A stretch of 64,000 nt of DNA. It comes from JAWMQL01 sp033283165 (GTDB lineage Bacteria; Pseudomonadota; Gammaproteobacteria; Pseudomonadales; Halieaceae). Location of the stretch: contig JAWMQL010000004.1 in the NCBI GenBank assembly GCA_033283165.1, forward strand, positions 372,001 through 436,000, read 5' to 3'. A model generated the notes under the pieces. That model saw only the letters and a program-made list of their open reading frames with translations, made no database searches and was not told the DNA's origin. Both the position numbers and the translations under genes were made by a program. This document shows, one piece after another, positions 32,829-41,384 of this stretch. Numbering within the stretch: position 1 is the first letter of the stretch; every line of letters begins with the position of its first letter.

Positions 32829-35033
32829 ATGAATTTCGATCTCTCTGAAGATCAGCGCCTGATGCGCGAAACCTTCGCCCGGTTCTTTGATGAACACAGC
32901 AGCATGGAGCGCGTTCGCGCCGCTGCGGCACGCGGCGGTTTCGACCCGGACCTGTGGCGAGGCCTGGCTGAGCTGGGTGCCTTCTCCCTGCGCATCCCCG
33001 AAGAGTCGGGCGGCCTCGGCTTGGGGGTGCTCGACGCCGCGGTATTGATGGAGGAGGCCGGCCGCATGCTGGCTTCCGGTCCGCTGGCCGAGTCCCTGGT
33101 GGCCCTGCGCGTGCTGGCATTACTGGCGGCCGACTCCCAGGACGAACTGCTGCAGGCCGCGCTGGCCGGCGAGAAGGTCATCAGCCTGGCGCTGCACGAT
33201 ATTGCCGGGAATCCGCAGCAGTGGGTGGCGGGCGGCAGCGTGGCGGACGCCCTCGTCGCCCGTGACGGCGACCAGGTGGTACTGGTGGCCTGCAGCGGCG
33301 AGCGGGGAGAGCCGAACCTGGCCTCGACACCGCTGGCGGAACTGGACCTGGCCAGTGGCGACAACGCGGTACTCGGGGAGGGTGACCAGGCGGTGGCACT
33401 CTATCAACAGGCGCTGGAAGAGTGGAAGCTGCTGGTGGCCATCGGGCTAGCCGGCCTGTCGCGGGAGGCCCTGCGCCAGGCCGCGGAATACGCCTGTGAG
33501 CGCGTCGCCTTCGGCCAGCCCATCGGTACCTACCAGGGCATCTCCCACCCGCTGGCCGACCTGATCACGGATGTGGACGGCGGCAAGTACTTCACCTGGA
33601 AGACCATATACGATATCGCCCGGGAAGAGGGGCCGAGGGCCGCCAAGGTGTCCCTGAGCCTGTGGTGGAACGCCGATACCGCGGCCCGGGCAGTGGCCCA
33701 GGCGCTGCATACGTTTGGCGGCTACGGCCTGTCCACCGAGTACGACATCCACCTGTACAACCTGCGCGCCCGGGACTGGCCGCTGGTGCTGGGCGATCCG
33801 GCCCTGTTGCTGGAGGAGGCCGGGCGGCGCCTGTATGCCGGGGAATCGGTGCAGCTGCCAGAGGTCGGAGAGGTGTCCATCGATTTTGACCTCGGCGACG
33901 AGGCGCGGGCCATGGCGCAGGAACTGGACGACCTGTTCAACAGTATCCTGACCCCGGAGCTGCGGGCCAGGGCCCACTACTCCTTCGACGGTTTTGATTC
34001 CGGGGTGCACAAGAAACTGGCCGCGGCGCGGATGCTGTTCCCCGCCTGGTCCAGCGAGTACGGTGGCCGCGAGGCGCCGCCCTACACGGTGAGCGCCCTG
34101 CGCCAGGTATGGGAGAAACACAACTGGACGTCCCACGCCACCAGCACCACCATGCTGGTGGGCACCATGATCCAGAAATTCGGCAGCGACGAGGTGAAGG
34201 AGGAGGTGCTCAGCAAAATCGTCTCCGGCGACGTGATCTGCAGCCTGGGGTACAGCGAGCCCGGCTGCGGTTCCGATGTGTTCGCGGCCCAGACGAAGGC
34301 CACCCGCGACGGCGATGACTGGCGCATCGACGGCTCGAAAATGTGGACCAGCGGCGCCAACATCGCCCAGTACGTGTTGCTGTTGACTCGCACCAATCCC
34401 GATGTGCCCAAGCACAAGGGCCTGACCCTGTTCGTGGTGCCGCTGGATTCAGAGGGTATTGAGGTGCAGGCCGTACATACTTTTCAGGACGAACGAACCA
34501 ACGTCACCTTCTACGACGGCGTGAAGGTCAAGGACAGTTATCGGCTGGGTGAGGTGGACGGTGGCGTCCGGGTCATGGCGGCGGCCCTGGAACTGGAGCA
34601 CGGTGGCGGTTTTGCCCGGTCGCAGATCGCCATGGCGGAGGCGGGCGAGCAACTGTGTCGAGATATCTCGCGCGGCGGCCGGCCGCTGATCGAGCACGCA
34701 GACGCCCAGAAGCGCCTGGCTCGCACCCGGCTGCACTGTTACCTGTCGGAAGTGATCGAGAACCGGGCCCTCTGGGCCGGCGTGCAGGGTATGCCCAACC
34801 TCGGCTTCGGTCCCATGGCCAAGCTGTTTTCATCGGAGAAATTCCTGTCGGATTCCCGAGACCTGCTGGACCTGACCGCGCCATACTCTCTGTCCAAGCG
34901 CGAGGGGCCGGCGGGCGAGATCAACCTGGCCTATCGCCATGCTCACGGTACGACCATTTACGGCGGCACCAGCGAGGTACACCGCAGCCAGATCGCGGAG
35001 CGCAACCTGGGCCTGCCCCGCACCCGCGGCTGA
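32829..35033 (+). CDS. Two-domain (FadE34-like) acyl-CoA dehydrogenase
   Basis: A 734-residue protein that fuses two acyl-CoA dehydrogenase domains. The first spans about 1-350 (FDLSEDQRLMRETFARFF at the N terminus; the C-terminal helical part includes AFGQPIGTYQGISH). The second spans about 355-734, with LGYSEPGCGSD and the C-terminal GTTIYGGTSEVHRSQIAERNLG. This layout resembles the duplicated dehydrogenase FadE34 of actinobacteria, which acts on steroid side-chain acyl-CoA. It would oxidise an acyl-CoA to enoyl-CoA with FAD. It starts 16 bases after the AcuI-like stop and is followed 13 bases later by the crotonase, so it is clearly in the operon. Confidence 0.88.
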   Translation: MNFDLSEDQRLMRETFARFFDEHSSMERVRAAAARGGFDPDLWRGLAELGAFSLRIPEESGGLGLGVLDAAVLMEEAGRMLASGPLAESLVALRVLALLAADSQDELLQAALAGEKVISLALHDIAGNPQQWVAGGSVADALVARDGDQVVLVACSGERGEPNLASTPLAELDLASGDNAVLGEGDQAVALYQQALEEWKLLVAIGLAGLSREALRQAAEYACERVAFGQPIGTYQGISHPLADLITDVDGGKYFTWKTIYDIAREEGPRAAKVSLSLWWNADTAARAVAQALHTFGGYGLSTEYDIHLYNLRARDWPLVLGDPALLLEEAGRRLYAGESVQLPEVGEVSIDFDLGDEARAMAQELDDLFNSILTPELRARAHYSFDGFDSGVHKKLAAARMLFPAWSSEYGGREAPPYTVSALRQVWEKHNWTSHATSTTMLVGTMIQKFGSDEVKEEVLSKIVSGDVICSLGYSEPGCGSDVFAAQTKATRDGDDWRIDGSKMWTSGANIAQYVLLLTRTNPDVPKHKGLTLFVVPLDSEGIEVQAVHTFQDERTNVTFYDGVKVKDSYRLGEVDGGVRVMAAALELEHGGGFARSQIAMAEAGEQLCRDISRGGRPLIEHADAQKRLARTRLHCYLSEVIENRALWAGVQGMPNLGFGPMAKLFSSEKFLSDSRDLLDLTAPYSLSKREGPAGEINLAYRHAHGTTIYGGTSEVHRSQIAERNLGLPRTRG

Positions 35034-35046
35034 GGAGAGAGCGAAC

Positions 35047-35865
35047 ATGTCAGAACAACCGCATCTGCTGGTCGAGGAACAGGACGGCATCCTGATCGCG
35101 ACCCTGAACCGGCCGGAAAAACTCAACGCCCTGTCCGGCCAGACCATGGCACTGTTCGAGGAATCCCTGCACCGCTTTCGCGATACCGCGTCGCTCAAGG
35201 TGATGCTGGTGCGCGCCACCGGGCGCTACTTTTGCGCCGGGGCCGACCTGCGCGACCGCTCGGATGAGCCGCCGCAGCCGGCCCGCTCTGGCGTGGCCAT
35301 TCGCGAGAATCACCGCCTGCGCCTCAATGGCATGCAGCGTATTTACGACGAAATGGAGCATATCGAGAAGCCTATCGTGGCTGCGCACCATGGACCGTGC
35401 GTCGGGGGCGGTCTGGAACTGTCGCTGTCCTGCGATTTCCGGCTCGCGGCGAAAAGTGCGAGCTATGCCTTTCCCGAGGGGAAAATGGGCGTGCTGCCCG
35501 CCTCCAACGGGGTCAGTCGCCTGTCGCGAATCATCGGCACCCACTGGACCCGCTACCTGGTCATGGCCAATCTCCCCGCCGATGCCGACCGGGCCTATGT
35601 CATGGGGCTCGTACACGAGGTCTTCCCGGACGAGAGTTTTGAGCAGGATGTGATGGCTTTCTGCAGTCACCTGGCCGAGCAGCACGCCGAGCAGATGGGC
35701 ACCGCCAAGATTGCGATCGAACTGGCGCACGACGTGGGCCTGGCCCAGGCGCGGCAGGTGGAGCGGATGGCCAACAGCGCCCTGATGTTGAACCCGGATT
35801 ACCTGGCGGGTATCGAACGCTATATCAGCAAACTCGGCAACAAGGGCAAGGACCAGGAAGATTGA
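35047..35865 (+). CDS. Enoyl-CoA hydratase/isomerase (crotonase)
   Basis: A 272-residue crotonase with the oxyanion loop CAGADL (63-68) and GGG at 120-122. Glu124 and Glu144 occupy the positions of the two catalytic glutamates of rat crotonase (Glu144 and Glu164), so hydratase activity is expected. The ATG at 35047 has GAGGAGAG upstream. It lies between the double dehydrogenase and the paired dehydrogenases, matching a beta-oxidation sequence. The substrate would be an enoyl-CoA made by one of these dehydrogenases. Confidence 0.92.
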   Translation: MSEQPHLLVEEQDGILIATLNRPEKLNALSGQTMALFEESLHRFRDTASLKVMLVRATGRYFCAGADLRDRSDEPPQPARSGVAIRENHRLRLNGMQRIYDEMEHIEKPIVAAHHGPCVGGGLELSLSCDFRLAAKSASYAFPEGKMGVLPASNGVSRLSRIIGTHWTRYLVMANLPADADRAYVMGLVHEVFPDESFEQDVMAFCSHLAEQHAEQMGTAKIAIELAHDVGLAQARQVERMANSALMLNPDYLAGIERYISKLGNKGKDQED

Positions 35866-35906
35866 CCGCCGGCATCGGCTGGTCAGGCAATGCGGGATAA
35901 CTACTG

Positions 35907-37043
35907 ATGAATTTTGACTGGAACGAGGAACAACTGGCTTTCCGGGCCACGGTCCGTGACTTCCTCGCCGCCAACCTGCCTGCTGACTGGGAGGAACTGG
36001 CCCACGGCCCCGGCTCCGAGGCCCAGACCGTGTTCTCGAAACAGTTCTGTGGCGCCCTGGCGGAAGCCGGTCTGCTGGTGCCCCACTGGCCCGAGCGCTG
36101 GGGCGGCCGTGACGCCGATCCCTGGATCTCGTTTATTCTCGCCGAGGAGATGTGGGCCGCGGGCGAACCCCGCGGCGGCCAGTACATGAACGTGAACTGG
36201 ATCGGCCCGACCCTGATGAAATTCGGCACCGAGGAGCAGCAGGCGCGCTATATCCCGCCCATGGCCCGGGGTGAGACCCTCTGGTGCCAGGGCTTTTCCG
36301 AGCCTGAAGCCGGTTCCGACCTGGCCTCCTTGCGCACCCGCGCGGAGCGTGATGGCGACGACTACGTCGTCAACGGCCAGAAGATCTGGACCTCCTACGC
36401 CGGCCATGCCGACACCTGTTTCCTGCTGGCGCGCACGTCCCAGGACAAGCGGGGGATCTCGATCTTCCTGCTGCCGATGGACACCCCCGGCATCACCGTG
36501 CGCCAGATTCCCAGCATTATCGGCGAAGGCGATATCCACGAGGTGTTCTTCGACGACGTGCGGGTGCCCGCCAGCGCCATGCTGGGGGAGGAGGGCCAGG
36601 CCTGGGATATCATCCGTATCGCCCTGTCGCTGGAACGGGTCGGTATTCCGCGTTTTGCCCTGGCCGCGCGGATGCTGCACCGGGCGGTGGACCTGCTGAA
36701 GCAAGCGGACCGCTTGGGCCCCGGCGCGGTGGAGCAATCGGCCCGCGCCCTGGCGGCCTGCGAGGCCGCCCGACTGGGCAGCTACGAAATCATCGACCAG
36801 CGCAGCCGCGGCCAGGTACCCGGACCCGAGGCCAGTGCGGCCCGCTTCGCCACCGTCAACGCCGAGCGCCTGGTGGCGGAATTCGTGGTGGAGCATGTGC
36901 CTGAATCCCTGGCCGGGGGCGACCCGATGCTGCTGGCCCACCACCAGCGCGCGATCGTCGCGGGCATTGCTTCCGGCGCCGCCGAAATCCAGCTGAACCT
37001 GATTGCCACCGAATTGCTGGAACTGCCACGGGAGCCGCGCTGA
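35907..37043 (+). CDS. Acyl-CoA dehydrogenase, larger subunit of a probable heteromer
   Basis: A 378-residue acyl-CoA dehydrogenase with the full N-terminal, middle (QGFSEPEAGSDLA, DYVVNGQKIWTS) and C-terminal domains. The C-terminal helical domain carries RIALSLERVGIPRF. Its stop TGA shares one base with the ATG of the next dehydrogenase, so translation is coupled. Adjacent non-identical dehydrogenases of this kind make alpha2beta2 enzymes in steroid side-chain and ring degradation (FadE28/FadE29, ChsE1/ChsE2 and IpdE types). It is therefore likely one half of such an enzyme. Confidence 0.9.
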   Translation: MNFDWNEEQLAFRATVRDFLAANLPADWEELAHGPGSEAQTVFSKQFCGALAEAGLLVPHWPERWGGRDADPWISFILAEEMWAAGEPRGGQYMNVNWIGPTLMKFGTEEQQARYIPPMARGETLWCQGFSEPEAGSDLASLRTRAERDGDDYVVNGQKIWTSYAGHADTCFLLARTSQDKRGISIFLLPMDTPGITVRQIPSIIGEGDIHEVFFDDVRVPASAMLGEEGQAWDIIRIALSLERVGIPRFALAARMLHRAVDLLKQADRLGPGAVEQSARALAACEAARLGSYEIIDQRSRGQVPGPEASAARFATVNAERLVAEFVVEHVPESLAGGDPMLLAHHQRAIVAGIASGAAEIQLNLIATELLELPREPR

Positions 37044-37963
37044 TGGAATTCACCCTCACCGACGACCAGGCCGCCGTGGCCGACGCCATCGATCGCCTGG
37101 CGCGCCAGTTCAATGACAAGCCCACCGACTTCGACGGTTTCGCCCTGTCGAGCCCGGAACTGGAACAGGAACTGGAGAACGGCCAGTACTTCGACATTGC
37201 CGCGTTTCCCGAGACGGGGCCGGTCACTGCCGCCCTGGCGGTGGAACGCCTGGCGCGCGCGCCGTTTACCGCCGAAGTGGCCCTGTCCATGCTGGTGCGG
37301 CCGCAACTCGACAGGGAACTGGAACTGCCGCGGCCCTGGGCGATTGTTGAAAACGGTCGCCCCGGCCGTTTCGTCGCCCTGGCTAGAACGCTGCTGCTGA
37401 TCGACGGCGACGAGATCGCCATTGCCCACCCGGCGCCGGAAGACGCGGAGGAGGTCGAGTCGATTTTCGCCTATCCCATGGGGCGCCTGGTCAACCGGCC
37501 CGAAGCGCGGGTGCTATCCGCCGAGGAAGCGGACACCGCGCGCACCTGGATCCGTATCGCCTGCGCCGCCGAGATCGCCGGCCTGATGCAGGCCGCCATC
37601 GACGCCACCGTGGAGCACCTGAGCGTGCGCAAGCAGTTCGGGCGGCCGCTGGGTACCTTCCAGGCCCTGCGCCACCGCATGGCCGAATGTGCGGTACTGG
37701 CCGGCGGTGTGCGCCGCCTGGCCCTTAAAGCCGCCTGTACCGGCGATGCCGGGGACGCCGCCCTGGCCGCTCTGCACGCCCAGGACAGTGGCACCCGCCT
37801 GTGCTACGACGTGCACCAGATGATGGGCGCCATGGGCATGACCCTGGAAATGTCACTGCACCTGTGGACCTACCGCATCAAGGCCCTGGCCTCGGAACTG
37901 GGTGGCCGCGGAGGGCAGGCGGAAGAGGTGGCGCGGACGTGCTTTGGGGCAGGGAAGGCCTGA
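37043..37963 (+). CDS. Acyl-CoA dehydrogenase, shorter partner subunit
   Basis: A 306-residue dehydrogenase-like protein, shorter than the usual 380. It keeps the N-terminal segment (FTLTDDQAAVADAIDRLARQF) and the C-terminal helical domain (RKQFGRPLGTFQALRHR, LCYDVHQMMGAMGMT). The middle beta domain is reduced. The ATG at 37043 overlaps the previous stop. A shortened subunit paired with a full one is the pattern of heteromeric dehydrogenases, where active sites are shared. Last gene of the operon; it converges with the GFA-family gene. Confidence 0.88.
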   Translation: MEFTLTDDQAAVADAIDRLARQFNDKPTDFDGFALSSPELEQELENGQYFDIAAFPETGPVTAALAVERLARAPFTAEVALSMLVRPQLDRELELPRPWAIVENGRPGRFVALARTLLLIDGDEIAIAHPAPEDAEEVESIFAYPMGRLVNRPEARVLSAEEADTARTWIRIACAAEIAGLMQAAIDATVEHLSVRKQFGRPLGTFQALRHRMAECAVLAGGVRRLALKAACTGDAGDAALAALHAQDSGTRLCYDVHQMMGAMGMTLEMSLHLWTYRIKALASELGGRGGQAEEVARTCFGAGKA

Positions 37964-37995
37964 CCTCGCGCCCTTCTGATACACATCCGGGATAA

Positions 37996-38391
37996 TCACT
38001 GCAGGTGATCGATGCCTTCCGGCATCGAGACCCAGCTGTGCATACGGTTGTCATACACCGAGAATGCGGGGGCGGGAAATCCGGGATCGGCGAAAGCGCC
38101 GACGGGAATGGCGATATGCTGCGCGTTGTCCGCCAACAGGTAGTAAACGGTAGCGCCGCAGTCCGGACAGAACGTGAAGGTGATCGTCGATCCCTCATCG
38201 CCGATCCGCACAAAGTCCTTTCCCTTGCCCTTGATCTGGGCCCGGGAACGGTCAAAGCGCGCCTGGGCGCCAAACACACTGCCGGTTCTGCGCTGGCAGG
38301 CGAGGCAGTGGCAGACCGACACGCGAATCGGATCGCCTTCGACTTCTACCGAGAGGTTTCCGCAACTGCAACTTGCCAGGCGACGGGTCAT
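37996..38391 (-). CDS. GFA/CENP-V-like zinc-binding protein
   Basis: A 131-residue protein of the glutathione-dependent formaldehyde-activating enzyme/CENP-V fold. The cysteine pattern SCSCGN, VCHCLACQRRTGS and FCPDCGA (the zinc ligands) is intact. Enzymes and non-enzymatic zinc proteins share this fold, and the function here is unknown. The ATG at 38391 is chosen; a GTG 27 bases upstream would overlap the VOC stop. It follows the VOC gene on the same strand and probably belongs with it. Confidence 0.85.
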   Translation of the reverse strand: MTRRLASCSCGNLSVEVEGDPIRVSVCHCLACQRRTGSVFGAQARFDRSRAQIKGKGKDFVRIGDEGSTITFTFCPDCGATVYYLLADNAQHIAIPVGAFADPGFPAPAFSVYDNRMHSWVSMPEGIDHLQ

Positions 38392-38408
38392 GGTTATATT
38401 CAGCTGTC

Positions 38409-38789
38409 CTAATCCCACGCGTTAGCGTTGTGGGCAAAGTTTGACGACATCTTACGCACCACGCAAAACTTCTGTCCCGTCGGCGCCTGCATGACACACC
38501 AGGAGCCCACGTACTCGACCCGTTTCGCTCCCAGCGCTTCAAGCCGCCTGACCTCCGCCTCGATGTCGTCCGTCTCGATGTCCAGGTGGACCCGGCTGGG
38601 GTGCACCACTTTCTGCACCTCCACATGCAATGACTCTTGGGGGTCCAGTAGCTCCACGTACTTCTCGCCCTCTTCGTCGGGCAGTGCATGGAGTTTCATG
38701 CCGAGCGCCTGACTCCAGAACTCAGCTGCCGCGTGGAGATCATCCGTGTCGCAATCGATGATGAAGCCAGCGAGTTTGCTCTTGTGCAT
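38409..38789 (-). CDS. VOC-superfamily (glyoxalase-like) protein
   Basis: A 126-residue vicinal-oxygen-chelate protein. It starts KLAGFIIDCDTDDLHAAAEFWSQALG and has VHLDIETDDIEAEVRRLEALGA and PTGQKFCVVR, typical of glyoxalase-like small members. The ATG at 38789 gives the normal length; the open frame runs further up through the membrane-protein gene but is not needed. Such proteins may be dioxygenases, lyases or resistance proteins; no function is claimed. It may be co-transcribed with the GFA gene. Confidence 0.85.
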   Translation of the reverse strand: MHKSKLAGFIIDCDTDDLHAAAEFWSQALGMKLHALPDEEGEKYVELLDPQESLHVEVQKVVHPSRVHLDIETDDIEAEVRRLEALGAKRVEYVGSWCVMQAPTGQKFCVVRKMSSNFAHNANAWD

Positions 38790-38805
38790 AGTGGTCCACC
38801 GGGAT

Positions 38806-39294
38806 CTACGAATCGGGGGCGTTGACAAACAGCAGCACGATGCCGCTGGTACCTGCGAAGACAAAGGCATCATCGAATGAACCGGACCCGATTGCCGTTT
38901 GCCACATCTGGAACAAGGCACCGCCGAGCACGATGAAACCGCCAAACCAGACAACGAGGCCCATACCCGTACCGAGTACCGCAAAGGTCTTGGCGGCGTT
39001 GAACTCGGACGCCGATCCCGCGCGGGCCTGCCATAAGTCCCACGCGCCTTTTAAGGAAAGGATGCCGACAAGGAACTCGCCAGTGAGTATGGTGAGAAAG
39101 CCGATCGAAACCAGGACTGTGTTGGTGATCGACGGGAAGATATGGTTTGGGTAAATCTCGTGCTCATCCATTCCGATCACGTAGGAAACGGCACCGAGGC
39201 CGGCGTCCCAGTTGGATAAGTTCCCCGCCACGTAAAGCAGTCCCTGCAAGCCGACAAACAGGACAAGGACTACCTTCAGAATACGAACGGCCAT
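38806..39294 (-). CDS. DUF2165-like small membrane protein
   Basis: A 162-residue inner-membrane protein with about four hydrophobic segments: near residues 5-25, 56-80, 100-128 and 140-160. The sequence VVLVLFVGLQGLLYVAGNLSNW resembles the DUF2165 family of small integral membrane proteins. The function is unknown. It is the first gene of a short minus-strand run with the VOC and GFA genes. Confidence 0.75.
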   Translation of the reverse strand: MAVRILKVVLVLFVGLQGLLYVAGNLSNWDAGLGAVSYVIGMDEHEIYPNHIFPSITNTVLVSIGFLTILTGEFLVGILSLKGAWDLWQARAGSASEFNAAKTFAVLGTGMGLVVWFGGFIVLGGALFQMWQTAIGSGSFDDAFVFAGTSGIVLLFVNAPDS

Positions 39295-39380
39295 CGCACA
39301 TCTCCTTATGTATTGTCGTTTCCTCTCCTCAATAATAGCTCAATACACGAAATAGCCAGTTCTGGTTACGCCCCGTGTTT

Positions 39381-40178
39381 TTAATCCGCCAGCGGCTTGC
39401 GCTCACACAACAGCGCCTCGGGGCAGAGGTACTTGGTGGTGCTCCAGCCGCCGTCCAGAGCGAGAGTCTGGCCGTTGATATAGCTGCCCTGTTCCGAGGC
39501 GAGAAAATAGATCGCATTGGCCACATCCTCGGTCGTGCCCTCGCGGTCACAGGGCGTCATTTCATGATTGATGCGCTGGAAGGGCTCGGCCTCCCAGGCG
39601 GCATCGGTCATCTCGGTGCGAATGACGCCCGGGGCCACCAGGTTGGTGCGAATGCCCTGGGCGCCGTACTGGCCGGCCATGGTCTGGGTCAGGCCTACCA
39701 GGCCGGCTTTCACTGCGCAGTAGATGCCCCCGTCCAGCCCACCGATGGAGCCGAACACGGAGCCCACGTTGATGATGCTGGCACCGGCTTTCATCTGGCC
39801 CAGGGCCTCGCGACAGAAGCGGAAGGGCGCTTTCAGGCTCACCTCGATCACCTCGTTCATCATGTCGTCGGTGGTCTCGTGCACCGGGGCCCAGACCCCG
39901 GCCCCGGCGTTGTTCACCAGGCAGTCCAGGCGCCCGAAGGTGTCGATGGCCAGTTGCACCGCCCGCCGCGGTGTATCCGGGTCGCTCACGTCGGCGGCGA
40001 GTATGGCCACCCGTGCCTCGGGGGCGAGTTCCCCGGCGAGTTGTTCCAGGCGCTCCTGCCGGCGCGCCAGAATCACCAGATTGAAGCCGCCGGCGGCAAA
40101 CCGGCGGGCGGTGGTGGCGCCAATACCGGAACTGGCGCCGGTGATCAGTGCAACGGGCTTGTCTGGTGTGGTGTCCAT
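39381..40178 (-). CDS. Short-chain dehydrogenase/reductase
   Basis: A 265-residue SDR with the cofactor motif TGASSGIG at 14-21, NNAG near 92, and the catalytic YCAVK. A C-terminal extension of about ten residues (CPEALLCERKPLAD) follows the usual end. It diverges from another SDR at 40400 across a 221-base gap. The closing GQTLALDGGWSTT is FabG-like. The substrate is unknown. Confidence 0.9.
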   Translation of the reverse strand: MDTTPDKPVALITGASSGIGATTARRFAAGGFNLVILARRQERLEQLAGELAPEARVAILAADVSDPDTPRRAVQLAIDTFGRLDCLVNNAGAGVWAPVHETTDDMMNEVIEVSLKAPFRFCREALGQMKAGASIINVGSVFGSIGGLDGGIYCAVKAGLVGLTQTMAGQYGAQGIRTNLVAPGVIRTEMTDAAWEAEPFQRINHEMTPCDREGTTEDVANAIYFLASEQGSYINGQTLALDGGWSTTKYLCPEALLCERKPLAD

Positions 40179-40254
40179 CGGGGTTTCTCCTTATGCTTCG
40201 CGATAGTGCTGCGCGATGGTTTGCGTGGGGTATAGCCGGGGCATTGTAACGTTC

Positions 40255-40279
40255 CGCGCCGCAGCGCAGGAGCGGCGCG
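40255..40279. repeat. GC-rich hairpin in divergent SDR intergenic region
   Basis: CGCGCCGC and GCGGCGCG pair as a perfect 8-bp stem around a 9-base loop, in the gap between the divergent SDR genes. It has no T-run and is placed in a promoter region, so it is more likely an operator or a chance structure than a terminator. Confidence 0.35.
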
Positions 40280-40399
40280 GCCGTTCTGTGCCGGTTCAGG
40301 CATCAACGATCTCTGTCCGGGACCATTCAGCGGCCCGGAGCGGGATTCGGGGGACTATGCTGGGACATCGGTATCGATGGCAACCAGGGGGCAGAAAGC

Positions 40400-41206
40400 A
40401 TGACCGCATTCGCGCGACAATACGGGCCCTGGGCCCTGATTACCGGCGCCTCCGAGGGTACCGGCAAGGCCTTCGCCGAGCAGGTGGCGGGCCGCGGGGT
40501 GAACTGCATCCTGGTCGCCCGGCGAGAGAAACCGTTGCAGGCGCTGGCGGGACAACTGGAGAGGACCCACGGTGTGGACACCCTGGTGATCACGGCCGAC
40601 CTGGCCGCGCCAGACGTGGTGGAACACCTGGCGGACCGGGTCGGTGAGCGCGAGGTGGGCCTGTTGATCTGCAACGCCGGCGCCGATACGGTCAACCGGC
40701 GCTTCCTGGAGGCGGAGGTGGCAGACTGGACCGATCTCGTGAATCGCAACGTGCGCACGCTCGTGCGTTCCTGTCACTATTTCGCCGCCCCCATGTGTGA
40801 GCGCGGTCGTGGCGGCATCCTCCTGATCGGTTCGGGGGCGTGTTATGGCGGCGCCGGTTTCCTTGCCGTCTACGCCGGCAGCAAGGCGTTCGCGCTGTGT
40901 TTCGCGGAGGGCCTGTGGTCGGAACTGCGGCCCCACGGGGTGGACGTACTGCACCTGGTCCTGGGCCAGACGGATACCCCGGCTTTTCGCGACACCCTGG
41001 CCCGTCAGGGCCTGCCGGTGCCCGACAACCTGGCCTCGCCGGAGGAGGTGGCGTCACTGGGACTGGCGCGACTGGCTGACGGGCCGATCGTGAACTGGGG
41101 GCAGGACGACTCAGAGTCCGGTATGGCGCCCAACTCGGCAATACAACGCCGCGAGCGCGTGCTGCTTATCGATCAGGCCACGCGCTCGATTTTCCGGCAC
41201 GACTGA
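40400..41206 (+). CDS. Short-chain dehydrogenase/reductase
   Basis: A 268-residue SDR with TGASEGTG at 15-22, CNAGA near 93, and the catalytic YAGSK with a preceding GSGA. The sequence differs from the minus-strand SDR next to it and ends with an unusual tail (IDQATRSIFRHD). The AGGGGG before the ATG is a good ribosome site. It stands alone on the plus strand; the HNH-related gene follows after 178 bases with a hairpin and an inverted repeat in between. Confidence 0.88.
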   Translation: MTAFARQYGPWALITGASEGTGKAFAEQVAGRGVNCILVARREKPLQALAGQLERTHGVDTLVITADLAAPDVVEHLADRVGEREVGLLICNAGADTVNRRFLEAEVADWTDLVNRNVRTLVRSCHYFAAPMCERGRGGILLIGSGACYGGAGFLAVYAGSKAFALCFAEGLWSELRPHGVDVLHLVLGQTDTPAFRDTLARQGLPVPDNLASPEEVASLGLARLADGPIVNWGQDDSESGMAPNSAIQRRERVLLIDQATRSIFRHD

Positions 41207-41238
41207 CCCATCTTTGTCGTGGCCCAGGCACTGGCCGA

Positions 41239-41261
41239 CCACCTGAAAAACTGGCAGGTGG
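41239..41261 (+). terminator. Hairpin after SDR gene
   Basis: CCACCTG and CAGGTGG form a perfect 7-bp stem around a 9-base loop, 33 bases downstream of the SDR stop. No T-run directly follows. It may stop transcription before the HNH gene. Confidence 0.4.
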
Positions 41262-41268
41262 ACGCATT

Positions 41269-41295
41269 TGATTAACAATATTTCTTTGTAAATCA
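41269..41295. repeat. AT-rich inverted repeat upstream of HNH gene
   Basis: TGATTAACAA and TTGTAAATCA form an inverted repeat (nine of ten pairs) across a 7-base spacer. It lies in an AT-rich patch about 90 bases before the HNH-related gene. An operator or promoter element is possible. Confidence 0.4.
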
Positions 41296-41346
41296 GATAG
41301 ATATGAGAAAATTGGAGTTCTCCGTACAGCGCATTGCCGCTGCCAG

Positions 41347-41374
41347 CCCGCACCCCGCAACCCGCACCCCGCAA
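41347..41374. repeat. Two tandem 14-bp repeats before HNH start
   Basis: CCCGCACCCCGCAA occurs twice head to tail, directly before the AAGGAGG ribosome site of the HNH gene. Copy number of such a unit can change by slippage and would alter the leader of that gene. Confidence 0.7.
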
Positions 41375-41384
41375 GGAGGCTCCC

